Made by a program: the position numbers and the translations under genes. This document shows, in pieces, positions 24,532 through 32,652 of a stretch of DNA of 37,333 bases. This stretch comes from F1-120-MAGs118 sp013360535 (GTDB lineage: Bacteria; Planctomycetota; UBA1135; GCA-002686595), in the NCBI GenBank assembly GCA_026647215.1, contig JAPKHC010000039.1, positions 1-37,333 on the forward strand, read 5' to 3'. Position 1 is the first letter of the stretch; every line of letters starts with the position of its first letter. The notes beneath the pieces were generated by a model, which did no database searches, was not told the DNA's origin, and saw nothing but the letters and a program-made list of their open reading frames with translations.

Positions 24532-25803
24532 TCACAGCCCGAACGCGCCGCTGCGCGCGTCCGACTTCCCCGCGAAGCGCGCGGGATCGAAGAAGCGCGT
24601 GTCGAAGGCACGCACGTCGACGCCGGCGAGCAGTTGCGCGATCCCCTGCCCCACCGACGGCGCGAGCTTGAAGCCGTGGCCGGAGAAGCCGGTGGCGAGC
24701 AGCACGTTGTCGAGGCCCGGGCAAGCGCCGAGCAGCGGCTGCGCATCGGGCGTGAGCGTGTACCAAGCCGCGAGCACGTCGTTGTCGGGCTCGCGCGAGT
24801 AGCACGGCAGGCGCGACACGAGGATGTCGCGCGACCAGCGCGAGAACTCCGCGCTGACGCGCTCGTCGAGCGTGTCGGGATCGGCGAGTTCGTGATCGCG
24901 GTCGTAGTCCATCGCGCCGACGCGCGTGCGCTCGCGCGAAGGCTCGCAGCGCGTGTAGAAGCCCTTCTCGATGTCGAGCAGAACGGGATGCGCCGGCGCC
25001 TGCACGTCGAGCCCCGCAAAACGCCGGTCGAACTCGATCTCCGGCGCGCAAGCGGCCACGGGCGCGGTCTGGTGCGGCACACGCGGCATCCCGAGGAAGT
25101 GCTGCTCGGGCCGCACGACGCGCAGGGGCAAGTCGATGCCGCTGCGCGCGAGCAGGTTGCGGCTCCACGGGCCCGCGGCGACGACGACACGCTCGCACTC
25201 GACCTCGCCTGCGTTCGTGTGCACTCGCCGCACGCGTCCGTTCTCGATCACGAAGTCGAGGACCTCGACGCCTGTGCGCACGGTCGCGCCCGCATCGCGC
25301 GCGGTGGCGATGAACGCGTCGACGGTGCGCTGCGGATCGACGAAGCCCGCGCCCGGCTCCCAGGCGCCGCGCGCGCGCGCGTCGACCTCGATCCCGGGCA
25401 CCAGCTCGCGCATGCCGTTCGCGTCGAGCACCTCGACCTCGACGCCGCTGGAGCGCATGCGCTCGACGTTGCGCTCGAGCAGCGTGAGCGTCTCGGGGCG
25501 AGCGGGTCCCGCGATCGTGAGCACGCCACAGCGCGTGAAGCCGAGCGGACGGCCGGTGCGCAGCTCGAAGCTCGCGTAGAGGCCGAGGCTCTCGCGCGCC
25601 ATCGCGATCAGCTCGGGGTCGGAATAGAACTGCCGCAGGATCGCGCCCGAGCGCCCCGAAGAACCCGCGCCGGGCGAGCGGCGCTCGAGCAGCAGTACGG
25701 GCTCGGTGATCGGATCCGTCGCGCGCGCGCGCTCGAGCGCGATCGCGGCCCCCATCACTCCGCCTCCGATGACCAGCGTGTCGACGCGCATGGCGCGCAT
25801 CAT
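24532..25803 (-). CDS. FAD-dependent oxidoreductase of the DAO/sarcosine oxidase type
   Basis: This 423-aa flavoenzyme probably oxidises an amine or D-amino acid. The N-terminal Rossmann motif is 'VDTLVIGGGVMGAAIALERA' (about 7-26), followed by 'GAGSSGRSGAILRQFY', the FAD/substrate region of DAO-family enzymes, and 'VVVAAGPWSRNLLARSGIDL' in the middle. The C-terminus has 'LLATGFSGHGFKLAPSVGQG', typical of sarcosine oxidase beta and glycine-oxidase-like proteins. No signal peptide is seen. Three in-frame ATGs (25803, 25800, 25791) are possible starts; none has a clear ribosome site. The substrate cannot be read from the sequence, and the gene has no metabolic neighbours here. Confidence 0.9.
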   Translation of the reverse strand: MMRAMRVDTLVIGGGVMGAAIALERARATDPITEPVLLLERRSPGAGSSGRSGAILRQFYSDPELIAMARESLGLYASFELRTGRPLGFTRCGVLTIAGPARPETLTLLERNVERMRSSGVEVEVLDANGMRELVPGIEVDARARGAWEPGAGFVDPQRTVDAFIATARDAGATVRTGVEVLDFVIENGRVRRVHTNAGEVECERVVVAAGPWSRNLLARSGIDLPLRVVRPEQHFLGMPRVPHQTAPVAACAPEIEFDRRFAGLDVQAPAHPVLLDIEKGFYTRCEPSRERTRVGAMDYDRDHELADPDTLDERVSAEFSRWSRDILVSRLPCYSREPDNDVLAAWYTLTPDAQPLLGACPGLDNVLLATGFSGHGFKLAPSVGQGIAQLLAGVDVRAFDTRFFDPARFAGKSDARSGAFGL

Positions 25804-26139
25804 GCGCGAGCGAGGTGCAGATCAAAGACAGCAACCCCGCCCGAGGGCGGGGTTGCCTAGAGGAAGTGGAGCCCGGAGCGAGGGGAATCGGACCGCTCCG
25901 GCCGAGCGAGGGGATTGTCGGCCGGGGTCAAGTGTCCGGTGCTCTGCTTCTCCCCGCGTGGAGTCCGCAGGCTCCGGGCCGGACGTGGCAGGAAATCCCA
26001 AAGGAATTCCGGGAAGCGAGCCGAGCCCCACGGCTTGGGGGCGAGCTCGCGCGTTTCCCCAAGATGTAGAGGTGCGCCGTCCCGGACTGGGGACGGCCGC
26101 TCGCGTTGCCTAGGATGTCGCGCCCCTTTGGCGCCCTCG
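25804..26139. other. 336-bp structured gap between the oxidase and ispG
   Basis: No gene is visible, but the stretch is dense in inverted repeats: 25831-25856, 25873-25901, 25898-25925, 26034-26063 (CTTGGGG/CCCCAAG, loop itself containing the palindrome GCGAGCTCGC) and 26076-26097 (GCCGTCCC/GGGACGGC). Two middle stems each present GAGGGGA in or next to the loop (direct copies at 25876 and 25904). CCGGGGTCAAGTGTCCGG (25922-25939) resembles the GGGGTCA-type ends of REP elements. It may be an ispG leader, a small RNA gene or a repeat remnant. Confidence 0.5.
25831..25856 (-). terminator. Terminator-like hairpin at the left end of the structured gap
   Basis: GCAACCCCGCC (25831-25841) pairs perfectly with GGCGGGGTTGC (25846-25856) around CGAG. 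Read on the minus strand it is followed by TGTCTTTGATCT, moderately T-rich, as for an intrinsic terminator. It lies upstream of the oxidase start, so it would end a leftward transcript arising inside the gap, which hints at a short RNA there; alternatively it insulates the oxidase from antisense transcription. Confidence 0.5.
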
Positions 26140-27270
26140 ATGATCCCTCCGCGCAAGACCCGCACCGTCCACATCCGCCACCTCGCGATCGGGGGTTCGA
26201 ACCCGATCGCCGTCCAGTCGATGGCCGCGACCCAGACGCGCGACATCCCGGCCACACTGCGCCAGGTGCGCATCCTCGAGGAAGCCGGCGCCGACCTGAT
26301 CCGCATCGCGGTCGACAGCCAGGCCGATGTCGAGGCGCTCGCGCAGATCCGCGCGCAGACGAAGAGCCTGCTGTCCGTCGACCTGCAGGAGAACTACCGG
26401 CTCGCCGAGAAGGTCGCGCCCTTCGTCGACAAGCTCCGCTACAACCCCGGCCACCTCCACCACCACGAGAAGGGCAAGTCGGTCGAGGAAAAGGTCGCGT
26501 ACCTGGTCGGCGTCGCGCGCGAGCACGGCCTCGCGCTGCGCATCGGCATCAACGCCGGCTCGATCGCTCCGCACTACAAGGAGCGCTTCGGCGACGACCA
26601 CGTGGCCGCCATCGTCGCCTGCGCCGTCGACCACTGCGCCATGGTCGACGCCCTCGGTTTCAGCGACTACGTCGTGTCGATCAAGGACTCCGACCCGCGC
26701 CTGGTCGTCGACGCCAACGTGCGTTTCGCCGCCGCGCGCCCCGACGTCCCGATCCACCTCGGCGTCACCGAGGCCGGCATGCCGCCCGAGGGCATCATCA
26801 AGACGCGCATCGCCTTCGAGCAGCTGCTCGCGCGCGGCATCGGCGACACCCTGCGCGTCTCGCTCACCGTCCCCTTCGACGACAAGGGCCTCGAGATCAA
26901 GGTCGGCCGCGAGCTCATCGCCGACATCGAAGCCGGCCGCTTCCGCTCCGTCCCGCCGAACTTCTTCGACGGCCTCAACATCATCGCCTGCCCCTCCTGC
27001 TCGCGCGTCGAGAACGCCCGCTTCGTCGAGCTCGCCGCCGACGTCAAGCGTTTGACCGCCTACGCCAAGGAGCACGACCTCACCATCGCCGTCATGGGCT
27101 GCCGCGTGAACGGCCCCGGCGAGACCGACGACGCCGACCTCGGCCTGTGGTGCGGCCCCAACTTCGTCAACCTGAAGCGCGGCCCCGCCGACGCCGGCAC
27201 TTTCAGCTACGACGACATCCTCGCCGCCCTCAAGCGCGAGCTCGACGTGCTGATCGCGGCGCGCAAGTGA
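26140..27270 (+). CDS. ispG: 4-hydroxy-3-methylbut-2-en-1-yl diphosphate synthase
   Basis: IspG (GcpE) converts ME-cPP to HMBPP in the non-mevalonate isoprenoid pathway using a [4Fe-4S] cluster. The 376-aa protein has the TIM-barrel part with 'NPIAVQSMAATQTRDIPATL' (21-40) and 'LRYNPGH' (99-105), and the cluster ligands Cys284 and Cys287 ('IIACPSCSRVEN') and Cys321 ('MGCRVNGPGE', with Glu328). Its size fits the compact bacterial form. The ATG at 26140 matches the usual start (MIPPRKTRTV); a TTG 12 bp upstream, nearer to an AGGA, is an alternative. It is a stand-alone gene, convergent with the toxin-like gene after 14 bp. Confidence 0.97.
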   Translation: MIPPRKTRTVHIRHLAIGGSNPIAVQSMAATQTRDIPATLRQVRILEEAGADLIRIAVDSQADVEALAQIRAQTKSLLSVDLQENYRLAEKVAPFVDKLRYNPGHLHHHEKGKSVEEKVAYLVGVAREHGLALRIGINAGSIAPHYKERFGDDHVAAIVACAVDHCAMVDALGFSDYVVSIKDSDPRLVVDANVRFAAARPDVPIHLGVTEAGMPPEGIIKTRIAFEQLLARGIGDTLRVSLTVPFDDKGLEIKVGRELIADIEAGRFRSVPPNFFDGLNIIACPSCSRVENARFVELAADVKRLTAYAKEHDLTIAVMGCRVNGPGETDDADLGLWCGPNFVNLKRGPADAGTFSYDDILAALKRELDVLIAARK

Positions 27271-27284
27271 CTCGCTGCGCGACC

Positions 27285-28118
27285 TTATTGCCGGAAAACC
27301 CGCCGCAGTCCTTCGTCGAGCGTCGCCACCAGCGCTCGCGCATCCGGTCGATACGGGCGTTCGATCGAGCGCAACAGCTGCGCGGCACTGCGAACATCGT
27401 CTCCAACGGCTGCACCCAGTGCACGGGCGAGTTCGGCTGTCTTGCGCGCGCGCTTGGACGACGGGGTTTCCACCTTTCGCCACAGCGTGTTGAGCTGTTC
27501 GAGGTGCGGAGCGAAGAGCACGAGCGTGTCGTGGATGTAGACGATGTCCTTGGCGCGCTCGGCCGGTTCTCGCTTCTCGAGCACGAGCAGCTTCTGCGCC
27601 AGGTAGCTCGCCGCATTGACGATCTGGAGCGAGAGCGGAGCGCCTTCGACGGCGAATCCATCCGCCTCTCGAAGCTCGACGCGCCACGGCTCCGCGAGAA
27701 GCAGGTCAACGTGCGGGAGCAGCTGCACGACGACGCCCGCGACGTGTTTCGTCGGCGGGCGCGCTCCGTCGCGAGTCGCCCCGTTTCCGGGACGGCGCGC
27801 GATGAACTCGACGAAGTGCTCGGGTGCGCTCTCGAGCACATAACGCGTCACCGCCGGCGTTGCGTCGCCGCTCAGCTCCCCGCGCAGCCCGAGAGCCTCG
27901 AGCCGTTCATCGAGCCGCGGTGTCGAAGCCGGTGTGTCCAGGTGGACCGCGACATCGGCGTCCGTCGTGCGCAGGACCGGAATGTCCGTTGGCTGCGCCA
28001 GTTCAGAGCAACGGAAGAGCTGATGTGCCGCTCCTCCGACGACAACGAAGCGGTGCGGCGCAAAGGCGATCGCGCTCGCGAGCTTGACCAGCAGGTCGTT
28101 CTCAGGCGTCGTCGGCAT
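27285..28118 (-). CDS. AbiEii-type nucleotidyltransferase (toxin-like)
   Basis: This 277-aa protein resembles the nucleotidyltransferase toxins of AbiE-type (type IV) toxin-antitoxin systems. The fold is indicated by 'HRFVVVGGAAHQLFRC' (GG-x-A motif) followed by 'LRTTDADVAVHL', which supplies the DxD metal ligands, and a helical C-terminal half ('NAASYLAQKLLVLEKREPAE', 'RAKDIVYIHDTLVLFAPHLE'), including the K-x-x-D-x-x-D/Y type pattern of this group. The start at 28118 lies 17 bp inside the upstream gene, so translation is coupled; the order (regulator first, nucleotidyltransferase second) is that of abiEi-abiEii. Toxicity is inferred from family and context, not shown. Confidence 0.8.
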   Translation of the reverse strand: MPTTPENDLLVKLASAIAFAPHRFVVVGGAAHQLFRCSELAQPTDIPVLRTTDADVAVHLDTPASTPRLDERLEALGLRGELSGDATPAVTRYVLESAPEHFVEFIARRPGNGATRDGARPPTKHVAGVVVQLLPHVDLLLAEPWRVELREADGFAVEGAPLSLQIVNAASYLAQKLLVLEKREPAERAKDIVYIHDTLVLFAPHLEQLNTLWRKVETPSSKRARKTAELARALGAAVGDDVRSAAQLLRSIERPYRPDARALVATLDEGLRRVFRQ

Positions 28119-29361
28119 GACCCTGCTCCGCGAAGATCGTTCTCGACAGCACCGAGCGCTCGATCTCGTCCGCTTGCTCCTTGCCACGCGCGGGGTGGTC
28201 GGCGACGTCCAGCCAAGTCTGGATGATGTCGCAGACTGGCACGAGCAGCTCCTGCCTGGTCTGGGCCAACACCATCGCGCGAAAGACGCTCTCGGGTCGT
28301 GCGGGTTCGATCACTCGAACCTGTCCGTCCTGCTCGTTCGATCTCGCGAGCCCGAGCGCCTGGAGCGAGGCATCGGTGATCGACTCCAGATAGAGATGGA
28401 TCGGAGCTCCGATGACGTGCTTCCCGCCGAGCGCGGATGCCGCCTCGAACAGGGCGAGACAGGCTCGAGGTCCGTCGCCGTTCCACTCCACGGTCGTGCT
28501 CACGCCGCTCGACGACCTCAGCTCCGAAACGACTTGCCGCGAAATCGGCGCTCGAGCGAGCGCCGCACGGAGTTGCTGGTCGGGCGCGGCGCTCGGAAGC
28601 ACGAATCGCGCGACGACTTCGCGTCGCGGAACCGCGCCGTTCGCCCGCCGCCACTGCTCCAGGAACTCGCGAGTGCGGACGAGGCTCAGCCCGTCGCGGC
28701 CGTCCTCGAGGAACCCGCGCTCGCGCATGAGCTTCACCCAGCGCGCGCTGGTCGGCTCGGACACGTTCGCGGCCTGGGCCAGATGTCGCGCACGACGGAT
28801 GGGAACTTGTGGCGCCGAAAGGAATCTGCGGTCCGCTCCCCGGAAGCGCCGAGCCAGCAGCACCTTGGCCAACCACTGTCCGAGATCCGTGAACGGATCG
28901 AGCTCGTGCTGGCGAGGCAACCGCGGTCGGGTCGGACCCCGGCGCACCACGCCCGCCTCGAGGCCGGGCACGCCGCGCAGCAGCAGCTCTCCGTCGCGAC
29001 TGATCAGCCCCCAAGCGGCGTCCGGTGCCTCTCGCTCCATCCAGTCGCGCACCAACCGTTCCGTTCGATCCGTGATGCCCGACACGGCGACGATCGGCAG
29101 GGCCTTCGCCCCGGGCGTGTTCGCCGCGTGCCGTCGCGCTTGCATCAGGGCTGCGGCGACAAGCCCGTGCAGGATCTCGGAACGGTTGCGCCCGGCGGCC
29201 TTGAACTCGATCAGGTAGCGCCGCTCCCCGAGGGTCGCCTCGAAGTCGGGTTGATCGTGTCGACCAGCGCCTTCTCCGGGGCGCACGAGAAAGCCCCGTC
29301 CTTCGAGAGCCCTGCGCAGAAGGTCCGAGAGTTCGGCTTCGGAGCGGTGCGCGCTGGTCAT
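28102..29361 (-). CDS. AbiEi-like antitoxin/regulator with a PD-(D/E)XK-like N-terminal domain
   Basis: This 419-aa protein probably regulates and neutralises the nucleotidyltransferase encoded downstream. The N-terminal part has 'QPDFEATLGERRYLIEFKAA' (about 36-55), the D-x(n)-E-x-K layout of a restriction-endonuclease-like fold. At about 180-260 a winged-helix region follows ('AQAANVSEPTSARWVKLMRE'). The C-terminal half contains 'GAPIHLYLES' and 'VCDIIQTWLDVADHPARGKE', the ending typical of AbiEi-family proteins. The start at 29361 was chosen as the first Met giving a compact N-terminus; further upstream the frame crosses the palindrome at 29450-29483. The gene reads slightly less GC-biased than the flagellar block by eye, which could reflect transfer. 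Confidence 0.75.
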   Translation of the reverse strand: MTSAHRSEAELSDLLRRALEGRGFLVRPGEGAGRHDQPDFEATLGERRYLIEFKAAGRNRSEILHGLVAAALMQARRHAANTPGAKALPIVAVSGITDRTERLVRDWMEREAPDAAWGLISRDGELLLRGVPGLEAGVVRRGPTRPRLPRQHELDPFTDLGQWLAKVLLARRFRGADRRFLSAPQVPIRRARHLAQAANVSEPTSARWVKLMRERGFLEDGRDGLSLVRTREFLEQWRRANGAVPRREVVARFVLPSAAPDQQLRAALARAPISRQVVSELRSSSGVSTTVEWNGDGPRACLALFEAASALGGKHVIGAPIHLYLESITDASLQALGLARSNEQDGQVRVIEPARPESVFRAMVLAQTRQELLVPVCDIIQTWLDVADHPARGKEQADEIERSVLSRTIFAEQGHADDA

Positions 29362-29449
29362 TCGCTGCCTCGCGGGGCCTCGTGACGGGTCGCAGTTCGG
29401 CGGAAAGCCTCGAGACTCGTCATGGGGCCCAAAGACTGCCACACGGGAC

Positions 29450-29483
29450 TGTCGTCGGCACGAAATATTTCGTGCCGACGACA
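29450..29483. promoter_or_regulatory. Perfect 34-bp palindrome upstream of the AbiE-like operon
   Basis: The half TGTCGTCGGCACGAAAT (29450-29466) is followed without spacer by its exact reverse complement (29467-29483). It lies 89 bp before the AbiEi-like start and 65 bp after the stop of the TPR lipoprotein gene, both on the minus strand. The AT centre and position suit an operator for autoregulation; as RNA it would make a long hairpin and could also end the upstream transcript, although no T-tract follows. Confidence 0.65.
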
Positions 29484-29547
29484 TGGAAATGGAGTTCTTG
29501 ACCGTGCCAAGGCCGATTCGAGGCCGCGGAGGGGTCGGGAGCCGGGC

Positions 29548-31188
29548 TCAGCGGGTGCGGCAGAAGCAGGAGGCGCGCAGGGTGATGTCGGAGCGCTTCC
29601 AGGCGCTGCGGAAGTGGGTTTCGGTGGCGGCGGCCTCGGCGGCGCGGCCGGTGCGGCGCTGGCATTCGGCGAGGCCGTGCAGCGACCAGCCGTTGCCGGG
29701 GTGACGCTCGAGGTCGCGGCGGTAGACGGCTTCGGCCTCGTCGAGGCGACCTTGTTCGAGGAGCAGGGCGCCGAGCGCGTGGCGCGCGGGCTGCACCCAG
29801 CCCCAGGGCTCGTCGTAGCGCAAGGCATCGTCGCGCCGCACGGCCTCGCGCAGGTGCTCGAAGGCCGCGTCGAGGTTGCCGCGGCGGTACTCGACCTCGC
29901 CCGCGACCATCGCGCTCGCCACCTCGAGGATCAAGGCGACGGTGTTGTTGCCCATCGTGTACTCCGCGGGCACGCGCGCGCGGGCCAGCTCGAAGCGCTC
30001 GCGCTCCGCCGCGGCCTCCTCGACGCGCCCGAGCGCGGCGAAGGCCAGCGTGCGGCCGTAGCGCCACATCACGGTCGTGGCGAGCAGCTCGCCCGCGGGT
30101 TCGGGCTCGCGCAGCAGCTCGTCCCACATCCCGAAGCGCACCATCACGTGGTACGGCGAGCCGAGGAAGCCCTCGATGAACTGCGGCATCGCGGCGACGG
30201 CTTCGGCCGGCAACTGCGTCACGACGTCGCGCGCCGCCTTCAGGGCCACCGCACGCTGGCCGTCGAACATCGCCGCCCACATCAGGAAGTGGTAGTTGTG
30301 CGCGCGGTAGATCACGTAGAAGCCGCCCGCACCGTGGCGCTCCACTCGCCGACGGTCGACGACGGTCGCGCGCGCGTTGGCCGCGACCGCGTCGGCATAA
30401 CGGCCGACCCGGATGTCGATGTGCGACGGCATGTGCACGAGGTGGCTCGCGCCCGGCACGCGCGCGCGCAGCCGATCGGCGGCAGGCACGGCCTTCTCCG
30501 GCGTCGGCGAGGCCTCCATCGTGTGGATGTAGTAGTGCATCGCGCCGGGATGGTCGGGCGTGCGGGCGAGCACGGCCTCGAGCGTCGCGATCACTTCCGG
30601 CGTCTCCGGGCGCGGCTCACCCTCGGCGCTCCACAGGTCCCACGGCCGCAAGTCCATCAGCGCCTCCGCGAACAGCGCGCCGACGTCGTCGTCCTCGGGG
30701 AACTTGTGCCACACGTCACGCATCGCGTCTGCGTAAGCGCGATCGAGCTCCGCGCGCTCGGCCGGCGGCGGCCACACGTAACGCTTGGTGAGCGCCTCGA
30801 CCAGCGCACGCTCGACCGGCGCAGCGCCGCCGGAAAGCTCGAGCGCCCGCTGCGCCGACGCATGCGCGATGCGCGTGCTCTCGTCGTCCATCGAGGGGTT
30901 GTTGATGTGGGGCCCGAACGCGTACGCGTGCCCCCAATGGGCCATCGCACACTCGGGATCCGCCTCCGCCGCCTTCGCGAACGCGAGCCGCGCCACCTCC
31001 TGATCGAACCCGAAGCACAGCACGAGCCCCTGATCGAACCAGCGCTGTGCCTCGGCGGAGCTCGTCGTCACCCCGCGATGGAACCGGCCGGTTTCGGCGC
31101 TGCTCCAGGGTTCTTCCGCGGTCGGTGCGCTGGCGCAGGCCGCGAGCGGGAGCGTGATCAGGAACACGAAACGAGCGAGCTGGGTCAT
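29548..31188 (-). CDS. TPR-repeat lipoprotein of unknown function
   Basis: This 546-aa protein has a lipoprotein signal peptide with lipobox LAAC (Cys18 in 'LITLPLAACASAP'), then several TPR-like units: 'AQRWFDQGLVLCFGFDQEVA', 'ARLAFAKAAEADPECAMAHW', 'AEYTMGNNTVALILEVASAM' and near the C-terminus 'QGRLDEAEAVYRRDLERHPG'. A middle segment is rich in His and Trp ('ASHLVHMPSHIDIRVGRYAD', 'AHNYHFLMWAAMFDGQRAVA'), unusual for a plain TPR scaffold and suggestive of a metal or ligand site. It is probably anchored in an envelope membrane. The start at 31188 gives the signal peptide. It is divergent from the amidohydrolase pair across 159 bp. Confidence 0.85.
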   Translation of the reverse strand: MTQLARFVFLITLPLAACASAPTAEEPWSSAETGRFHRGVTTSSAEAQRWFDQGLVLCFGFDQEVARLAFAKAAEADPECAMAHWGHAYAFGPHINNPSMDDESTRIAHASAQRALELSGGAAPVERALVEALTKRYVWPPPAERAELDRAYADAMRDVWHKFPEDDDVGALFAEALMDLRPWDLWSAEGEPRPETPEVIATLEAVLARTPDHPGAMHYYIHTMEASPTPEKAVPAADRLRARVPGASHLVHMPSHIDIRVGRYADAVAANARATVVDRRRVERHGAGGFYVIYRAHNYHFLMWAAMFDGQRAVALKAARDVVTQLPAEAVAAMPQFIEGFLGSPYHVMVRFGMWDELLREPEPAGELLATTVMWRYGRTLAFAALGRVEEAAAERERFELARARVPAEYTMGNNTVALILEVASAMVAGEVEYRRGNLDAAFEHLREAVRRDDALRYDEPWGWVQPARHALGALLLEQGRLDEAEAVYRRDLERHPGNGWSLHGLAECQRRTGRAAEAAATETHFRSAWKRSDITLRASCFCRTR

Positions 31189-31347
31189 GGAATGGAGCGG
31201 CGAAGCGAGGGACGTCGGAGAGTCAGAAGGGCAAGGCTTGTACGAGTACCGATTCGCCCCTTCCAACTCTTTCACCAGCGCTCCCGACCTCGCCAAACTT
31301 GCAAGCTCTGTGGCCTCGATCGGAGCGCGTCCCTAGGCTCTCGCGCC

Positions 31348-32652
31348 ATGAAGTTCTCCCCCATGGTGTGTGCGTTGGTGCTGGCGGGGCCGGCGGTGGC
31401 GCAGGAGCTCCCCCACGCGTTCGTTGGAGCGAAGGTGCTGCCGATCTCGGGCGCGCCGATCGAGGACGGTGTGGTGGTGGTGCAGTTCGGGCGCATCCGG
31501 GCGGTCGGGGCGCGCGGGTCGGTCGAGGTGCCGGCCGGCGCAAAGGTGGTCGACGTGAAGGGCAAGGTGCTGATGCCGGGCCTCGTCGACACGCACAGCC
31601 ATGTGGGCGGCGGCTGGGGAGCGGATGGCAGTGCGCCGATCCAGCCGTCGGTGCGCATGCTCGATGCGGTCAATTGCCGCGATGCGGGGCTGCAGCGCGC
31701 GCAGGCGGGCGGCATCACGACGCTCAACGTGATGAGCGGCAGTGGGCACCTGATGAGCGGGCAGACGATCTACCTGAAGAACCGCGACGTCGCGACGATC
31801 GAGGAGCAGTGCTACCGCTTCGCCGACGGCACGCCGATGGGCGGCATGAAGATGGCGAACGGCACGAACAGCCAGCAGGAGGCGCCGTTCCCGGGCACGC
31901 GCGGCAAGTCGGCGGCGCTGGTGCGCGAGGCGTTCGTCGCCGCGCAGGAGTACGGGCGCAAGGTCGAGGCTGCGGCGGGTGACGCGAGCAAGCTGCCGCC
32001 GCGTGATCTCGGGCACGAGGCGCTGCTCGAGCTGATGAACGGCAAGCGCATCGTCCACCACCACACGCACCGCCACGACGACATCGTCACGGTGCTGCGG
32101 CTCTCGAAGGAGTTTGGTTTCCGCGTCGTGCTGCACCACGTCAGCGAGGCCTGGAAAGTCGCCGACGAGATCGTCGCGGCGAAGGTGCCGTGCTCGCTGA
32201 TCGTGATCGACACGCCCGGGGGCAAGCTCGAGGCGATGGACTTCGACGCGCGCTCGGCGGCGGAGCTCGAGAAGCGCGGCGCGCCGGAGCTGGTCGGCTT
32301 CCACACCGACGACTGGATCACGGACTCGCGCCTGTTCCTGCGCAGCGGCGCGCTCGCGGTGCGCGCGGGCGTGACGCGCGAGACGGCGCTGGCGGGGCTC
32401 ACGCTCAACGCCGCGCGCATGCTCGACCTCGGCGACCGCATCGGCAGCCTCGAGCCCGGCAAGGATGCCGATTTCCTCGTGCTTTCCGGCGATCCGCTGT
32501 CGGTCTACACGCACGTCGAGCAGACCTGGGTCGAGGGCACGAAGGTGTTCGACCTGTCGAAGCCGGAGGATCGCCTGTGGGCCGAAGGTGGCTGGGGAGC
32601 AGGACTCGCGCGTGCGGGTGCGTTGTGCTGCGTCGGCGAGGAGGTGAAGTGA
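31348..32652 (+). CDS. Secreted amidohydrolase (imidazolonepropionase-like), active-site complete
   Basis: This 434-aa metal-dependent hydrolase has a signal peptide (MKFSPMVCALVLAGPAVAQ). The amidohydrolase beta-sandwich ('GVVVVQFGRIRAVGARGSVE') leads to the metal motif 'GLVDTHSHVGGGW' (His83, His85). Further candidate ligands are 'IVHHHTHRHDD' (about 236-245), 'VVLHHVSEAWK' (His263/His264) and 'HTDDW' (319-323), followed by the usual 'GSLEPGKDADFLVLSGDPLS'. The substrate is unknown; related enzymes cleave cyclic amides or N-capped dipeptides. The C-terminus ends with a Cys-Cys pair. The stop overlaps the next start (TGATG), so it is coupled to the second amidohydrolase. Confidence 0.9.
   Translation: MKFSPMVCALVLAGPAVAQELPHAFVGAKVLPISGAPIEDGVVVVQFGRIRAVGARGSVEVPAGAKVVDVKGKVLMPGLVDTHSHVGGGWGADGSAPIQPSVRMLDAVNCRDAGLQRAQAGGITTLNVMSGSGHLMSGQTIYLKNRDVATIEEQCYRFADGTPMGGMKMANGTNSQQEAPFPGTRGKSAALVREAFVAAQEYGRKVEAAAGDASKLPPRDLGHEALLELMNGKRIVHHHTHRHDDIVTVLRLSKEFGFRVVLHHVSEAWKVADEIVAAKVPCSLIVIDTPGGKLEAMDFDARSAAELEKRGAPELVGFHTDDWITDSRLFLRSGALAVRAGVTRETALAGLTLNAARMLDLGDRIGSLEPGKDADFLVLSGDPLSVYTHVEQTWVEGTKVFDLSKPEDRLWAEGGWGAGLARAGALCCVGEEVK

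Noticed and set aside
25861..25950. tRNA-like 3' end on the minus strand (TGGAGC...GGGGAATCGGACC on the plus strand)
   Set aside because: No cloverleaf forms: the T-loop has the wrong second base, the spacing to the acceptor is off and no matching 5' acceptor strand exists. I keep it only as part of a structured gap.
26190..26212. GGGGGTTCGAACCCGATC, which looks like a tRNA T-arm
   Set aside because: It lies inside the conserved N-terminal coding part of ispG and no acceptor, D or anticodon arms can be folded around it.
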